Assembly (NCBI GenBank): GCA_044359525.1
Contig: JBIKLY010000022.1
Location: forward strand, 1-35,895
Direction: 5' to 3'
Source of the DNA: CAJBIL01 sp044359525
Lineage (GTDB): Bacteria > Pseudomonadota > Gammaproteobacteria > Burkholderiales > Rhodocyclaceae
DNA: 35,895 nt
The stretch's first letter is position 1. Every line of letters starts with the position of its first letter. Made by a program: the position numbers and the translations under genes. Positions 32,393 to 35,895 of the stretch are shown here, one piece after another. The notes under the pieces were generated by a model. That model was not told where the DNA came from. It worked only from the letters and a program-made list of their open reading frames with translations, and made no database searches.

Positions 32393-34651
32393 TCAAACGA
32401 CGGCTTCGGCTTCTTCTTCAAAGACCAGTTTTACCTTGTTGTCCTTGCCCATATCCACGGTCACATGACCGCCACTGGCCAGGCGCCCGAACAGCAGTTC
32501 GTCAGCCAGTGCCGAGCGGATCGTGTCCTGAATCAACCGTGCCATCGGGCGGGCGCCCATTAGCGGATCGAATCCATGCTCGGCGAGGTGCTTTTTCAGC
32601 GCATCGGTGAACATCGCTTCCACTTTTTTCTCGTGCAATTGCTCTTCCAGTTGCATCAGGAATTTGTCGACGACACGTAGTATGACATCGTGGTCGAGCG
32701 CCTTGAACGAGATGGTGGCGTCAAGCCGGTTGCGGAATTCCGGGGTGAACAGCCGCTTGATTTCGACCATTTCGTCACCGGGTTGTTTCGAACTGGTGAA
32801 GCCCATGCTCGACTTCTGGATGGCCTCCTGCCCGGCGTTGGTGGTCATGATGATGACCACGTTGCGGAAGTCTGCCTTGCGTCCGTTGTTGTCGGTCAGT
32901 GTGCCGTGATCCATGACCTGTAACAGGATGTTGTAGATATCCGGGTGTGCCTTTTCGATCTCGTCGAGCAAGAGCACGCAGTACGGTTTTTTGGTGATCG
33001 CCTCGGTCAGTTGCCCGCCCTGATCGAATCCGACATAACCCGGAGGCGCGCCGATCAGTCGAGACACCGCGTGGCGCTCCATGTATTCGGACATGTCGAA
33101 GCGCAGCAATTCGTTGCCCAGGCAGTAAGCGAGTTGTTTGGCGACTTCCGTTTTGCCGACGCCGGTCGGGCCGGAAAAAAGGAAGCTGCCGATCGGTTTG
33201 CCCGGATTGCCGAGGCCGGAGCGCGCCATCTTGATCGCCTTGGTGAGGGCGTCTATCGCTGCTTCCTGACCAAAAACAACGGCTTTCAGATCACGGTCGA
33301 GATTTTTCAGCGAACTGCGGTCGTCCGATGAAACGTGGGTTGACGGGATGCGGGCGATCTTGGCAACGATTTCCTCGATGTCCTGCTTGCCGATCAGTTT
33401 CTTCTGTTTCGATTTGGGAAGAATGCGCTGTGCCGCGCCAGCCTCGTCGATGACATCGATAGCCTTGTCGGGCAGGTGGCGATCACTGATGAAGCGCACC
33501 GAAAGCTCAACCGCAGACGTCAAAGCCGCCGCTGAATACTTGATGCCATGATGCGACTCGAAGCGTGTTTTCAGCCCCTTGAGGATTTCAATCGTCTCGG
33601 CGATTGACGGTTCATTCACGTCGATTTTCTGGAAGCGCCGCGACAGCGCGTGATCCTTCTCGAAGATTCCACGATACTCGTTATAGGTCGTTGCGCCGAT
33701 ACACTTCAGCTGGCCTGACGAGAGCGCCGGCTTGAGCAGGTTGGAGGCGTCCAGCGTGCCGCCGGAAGCCGATCCGGCGCCGATCAGTGTGTGGATCTCG
33801 TCGATAAAAAGAATCGCTTCCGGGTTCTCGGTCAATTGCTTGAGAACCCCTTTGAGGCGTTGCTCGAAGTCGCCACGATACTTCGTGCCGGCCAGCAGGG
33901 CACCCATATCCAGCGAATAGACGTTGGCTTTTGCCAGGATTTCCGGGATGTCGCCCTCGGTAATGCGTCGCGCCAGACCTTCGGCGATGGCCGTCTTGCC
34001 GACGCCCGCTTCGCCGACCAGCAGCGGATTGTTCTTGCGTCGCCGGCACAAGGTCTGGATGACCCGCTCAAGCTCCTTGTCGCGCCCGATCAGCGGGTCG
34101 ATTTTGCCGAGCAGGGCCAGCGCGTTCAGATTGATCGTGTAGCTTTCAAGGGGGCCGGAGGCATTTTGCTGCTCGCCTTCAGTCTCCGCTTCCTGCTCCG
34201 TGCGCACCGGGCTTTGCGGCACCTTGCTGATGCCGTGAGAAATGAAGTTGACCACGTCAAGCCGCGTCACCCCTTGCTTCTGGAGAAAATAAACGGCGTG
34301 CGAGTCTTTTTCGCCAAAAATGGCAACCAGCACGTTGGCACCGTTAACTTCTTTCTTGCCGGAAGACTGCACGTGCAGGATGGCGCGCTGGATCACACGC
34401 TGGAAGCCGAGTGTCGGTTGCGTGTCGATATCGGCTTCGCCGGCCACCGTTGGCGTGTGTTCGCCAATGAATTTGGAAAGGTCTTTGCGTAACAACTCGA
34501 TGTTCGCGCCGCAGGCACGTAATGCCTCTGCTGCCGATGGATTGTCAAGCAGTGACAGCAACAGATGTTCAACGGTAATGAACTCGTGCCGTTTTTGCCG
34601 GGCCTCGACAAAGGCCATGTGTAAACTGACTTCCAGTTCCTGCGCAATCAT
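32393..34651 (-). CDS. clpA: ATP-dependent Clp protease ATP-binding subunit ClpA
   Basis: A 752-residue Hsp100 protein with the ClpA layout: N-terminal Clp_N repeats (about 1-145), a linker rich in Glu/Gln, AAA-1 with Walker A GEAGVGKT at 213-220 and Walker B ILFIDEIH, no middle domain, and AAA-2 with Walker A GPTGVGKT (near 495) and CVLLLDEIEKAHPD. The ClpP-contact loop reads KSSMGFTSSKQ, that is MGF in the place of the usual IGL/IGF tripeptide. ClpA unfolds substrates, many delivered by ClpS, into ClpP. The ATG directly follows the clpS stop (TGAATG), implying tight coupling. Confidence 0.96.
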   Translation of the reverse strand: MIAQELEVSLHMAFVEARQKRHEFITVEHLLLSLLDNPSAAEALRACGANIELLRKDLSKFIGEHTPTVAGEADIDTQPTLGFQRVIQRAILHVQSSGKKEVNGANVLVAIFGEKDSHAVYFLQKQGVTRLDVVNFISHGISKVPQSPVRTEQEAETEGEQQNASGPLESYTINLNALALLGKIDPLIGRDKELERVIQTLCRRRKNNPLLVGEAGVGKTAIAEGLARRITEGDIPEILAKANVYSLDMGALLAGTKYRGDFEQRLKGVLKQLTENPEAILFIDEIHTLIGAGSASGGTLDASNLLKPALSSGQLKCIGATTYNEYRGIFEKDHALSRRFQKIDVNEPSIAETIEILKGLKTRFESHHGIKYSAAALTSAVELSVRFISDRHLPDKAIDVIDEAGAAQRILPKSKQKKLIGKQDIEEIVAKIARIPSTHVSSDDRSSLKNLDRDLKAVVFGQEAAIDALTKAIKMARSGLGNPGKPIGSFLFSGPTGVGKTEVAKQLAYCLGNELLRFDMSEYMERHAVSRLIGAPPGYVGFDQGGQLTEAITKKPYCVLLLDEIEKAHPDIYNILLQVMDHGTLTDNNGRKADFRNVVIIMTTNAGQEAIQKSSMGFTSSKQPGDEMVEIKRLFTPEFRNRLDATISFKALDHDVILRVVDKFLMQLEEQLHEKKVEAMFTDALKKHLAEHGFDPLMGARPMARLIQDTIRSALADELLFGRLASGGHVTVDMGKDNKVKLVFEEEAEAVV

Positions 34652-34960
34652 TCAGTTCTCCTCCATGACGCACGCCAGCGGATGCTGGTTTTCGCGTGCG
34701 AAAGCCGAGACTTGCTCAACTTTGGTGGCGGCGACATCACGCGGGTAAATCCCGCAGATGCCACGCCCTTCCGTATGTACTTTGAACATGATTCGCATGG
34801 CTTGTTCTCGATCCATGGAAAAAAATTTTTGCAGCACGACGACGACAAACCCCATTGGGGTGAAATCGTCGTTTAGCAAAAGCACCTTGTACAACGGCGG
34901 CGGCGCAAGTTTCGCGCGTTTGGCCTCTAGTAGTGAACCATCCTGATGCTGTTTAGCCAT
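34652..34960 (-). CDS. clpS: ClpS N-degron adaptor
   Basis: A 102-residue ClpS. The N-degron pocket residues are kept: LLLNDDFTPMGFV (N30, D31, D32) and His62 in FKVHTEGRGICG, matching E. coli N34/D35/H66. The PMEFV of many ClpS proteins is PMGFV here. The N-terminal 20 residues are the flexible tail that activates ClpA. It delivers proteins with bulky hydrophobic N-termini to ClpAP. First gene of the operon; the stop is directly followed by the clpA start. Confidence 0.96.
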   Translation of the reverse strand: MAKQHQDGSLLEAKRAKLAPPPLYKVLLLNDDFTPMGFVVVVLQKFFSMDREQAMRIMFKVHTEGRGICGIYPRDVAATKVEQVSAFARENQHPLACVMEEN

Positions 34961-35080
34961 AGCTGAATTCTAACCACTCTTCCCGAATGCGCAATACTGG
35001 CGGGCCAATGTTTTTGCCCTGCATCGTCTGCACACTCGCCACAATAAATGCCGTGTTTCCATCGATTTTTTTGAAAATGC

Positions 35081-35110
35081 TTGACGCATCGTGATGAAGT
35101 AGCGTACAAA
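35081..35110 (+). promoter_or_regulatory. Putative promoter of the cold-shock gene, with long 5' leader
   Basis: TTGACG (35081-35086) and TACAAA (35105-35110) are spaced by 18 bases. Transcription from here would give a leader of about 125 bases before the cold-shock ATG. Long leaders of this kind serve as cold-responsive RNA structures in cspA-type genes. The segment 34961-35243 holds no gene. Confidence 0.45.
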
Positions 35111-35243
35111 GTCTGAATGTTTTGGTTCAAGCAGGTTTGCGGTAATTTTCGCTTGTCGAAATCTCTGTTAGGCCGTCGTTGAATTCAGAAACATGCAAGT
35201 CGGGCACCGCCCGGATTTAGTTTTTTTTAAAGGAAGTCGCAAT

Positions 35244-35447
35244 ATGGCAACTGGTACAGTTAAGTGGTTCAACGACGCCAAGGGTTTCGGTTTTATTACG
35301 CCGGATGATGGTAGCGAAGATCTTTTCGCACATTTCTCCGCGATCACCATGCCCGGATTCAAGACCCTCAAAGAGGGCGAGAAGGTCTCCTTCGACGTGA
35401 CGCAAGGCCCGAAGGGCAAGCAAGCATCGAATATCGGTCGCGCCTGA
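35244..35447 (+). CDS. Cold-shock-domain protein (CspA family)
   Basis: A 67-residue single cold-shock domain. RNP1 is KGFGFI (residues 13-18) and RNP2 reads DLFAHF (26-31; usual form VFVHF), with W8 and F9 of VKWFND also in place. These proteins bind single-stranded RNA and DNA and melt mRNA structure. The ATG at 35244 has an AAAGGAAG ribosome site. A strong terminator lies 23 bases after the stop, so the gene is a single transcription unit between clpS and soxZ. Whether it is cold-induced or constitutive cannot be told from the protein. Confidence 0.95.
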   Translation: MATGTVKWFNDAKGFGFITPDDGSEDLFAHFSAITMPGFKTLKEGEKVSFDVTQGPKGKQASNIGRA

Positions 35448-35470
35448 TCACTCAGGTGTAACGAGAGAGA

Positions 35471-35494
35471 CCCGCCGCAAGGCGGGTTTTTTTT
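35471..35494 (+). terminator. Rho-independent terminator of the cold-shock gene
   Basis: Stem CCCGCC (35471-35476) / GGCGGG (35481-35486) closed by a stable GCAA tetraloop and followed by eight T residues. Confidence 0.92.
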
Positions 35495-35553
35495 CGCCTT
35501 GCGTTTGTGGCGCGCACTCAGCTGGAGGCGCTGACTGGCAACTCGAGTTGCGC

Positions 35554-35874
35554 TTATCCGGTCGTTACCGGGCTTTCATCGCTGCGCTGATCCCCTTTGC
35601 TGTCGACCCAGTTGGCAATTACCTTATCGCCGGCCTTCAGTCCGCGGGTGCGGAAAGTGAAGAGCGGGTTGCGGGAAACCGACGTGTTCAACTGTCCTTC
35701 GATCAGCAACTTGCCGTTGGCGCTGACGGTGAAGGTCTGGATGAAGTGCGCAGCAATTATTTGCCCGCTGGCCGGATCCTTGCGTAGCCCGGTTTCCATT
35801 GGATGCTGCATAAGAATGCGGATTTCGGTCTGCTCACCCAGCAGCGTCGCCCTGATTTTTATTGGTTCTGCCAT
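35554..35874 (-). CDS. soxZ: SoxZ, sulfur-carrier complex subunit
   Basis: A 106-residue SoxZ of normal length. Recognisable segments are IKIRATLLGEQTEIRILMQH, PMETGLRKD, ASGQIIAAHFIQTFTVSANG, and the Ig-like strands LIEGQLNTSVSRNPLFTFR and GDKVIANWVDSKG. SoxZ forms a heterodimer with SoxY, whose C-terminal cysteine carries the sulfur intermediates during periplasmic thiosulfate oxidation. SoxZ has no signal peptide and is co-exported with SoxY by the Tat route. The ATG at 35874 has GGGAG about 11 bases upstream. A TAG codon overlaps that site at the very end of the window and may be the stop of soxY, the usual preceding gene. Confidence 0.93.
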   Translation of the reverse strand: MAEPIKIRATLLGEQTEIRILMQHPMETGLRKDPASGQIIAAHFIQTFTVSANGKLLIEGQLNTSVSRNPLFTFRTRGLKAGDKVIANWVDSKGDQRSDESPVTTG

Positions 35875-35895
35875 GCGCGTTTGTGCTCCCTAGCC

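Overview
The window looks like chromosome from a free-living betaproteobacterium, most likely of the Rhodocyclales. This is an inference from moderately high GC, clpS-clpA-rraA gene order, a three-subunit transhydrogenase beside glyoxylate-cycle genes, a C-terminal-sensor chemoreceptor and a Sox gene at the right edge. No rRNA or tRNA gene and no CRISPR array was seen.

Left part (1-14.8 kb): the start of a ClpX-like AAA+ ATPase that lacks the usual zinc-binding domain, divergent from a free-standing cyclic-nucleotide-binding-fold protein. A Gate-domain membrane protein follows, then pbpC (penicillin-binding protein 1C). A giant alpha-2-macroglobulin (1972 aa) lies further right on the same strand. 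In many proteobacteria alpha-2-macroglobulin and PBP1C genes are direct neighbours; here about 3.5 kb of accessory DNA separates them. That DNA holds an MNT/HEPN toxin-antitoxin pair, a DUF1778/GNAT toxin-antitoxin pair, the 3' remnant of an IS110/IS1111-type insertion sequence with a hairpin-rich noncoding tail, and an unassigned lipoprotein.

Middle (13.7-18.4 kb): a LysR regulator divergent from a TauE/SafE exporter, a small secreted BON-domain protein, the Ada alkylation-repair protein/regulator, a long imperfect inverted repeat, and a third toxin-antitoxin pair (ribbon-helix-helix/PIN). The third pair has a clear palindromic operator in its promoter.

Central metabolic block (18.4-27.8 kb): malate synthase aceB divergent from its own LysR-type gene, a membrane EAL protein with a degenerate GGDEF motif, pntAA-pntAB-pntB (proton-translocating transhydrogenase), and isocitrate lyase aceA. 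Together the two glyoxylate-shunt enzymes and the transhydrogenase would support growth on acetate or fatty acids: carbon is conserved by the shunt while PntAB supplies NADPH. aceA has a recognisable promoter with a palindromic site just upstream of the -35. A second copy of the long inverted repeat lies between the EAL gene and pntB.

Right part (28-35.9 kb): a cNMP/CBS/DUF294 nucleotidyltransferase-like signalling protein, a chemoreceptor whose probable sensor domain is at its C-terminus, the clpS-clpA-rraA operon (N-degron adaptor, unfoldase, RNase E regulator-like), a cold-shock protein with its own promoter and terminator, and soxZ of the thiosulfate-oxidising Sox system.
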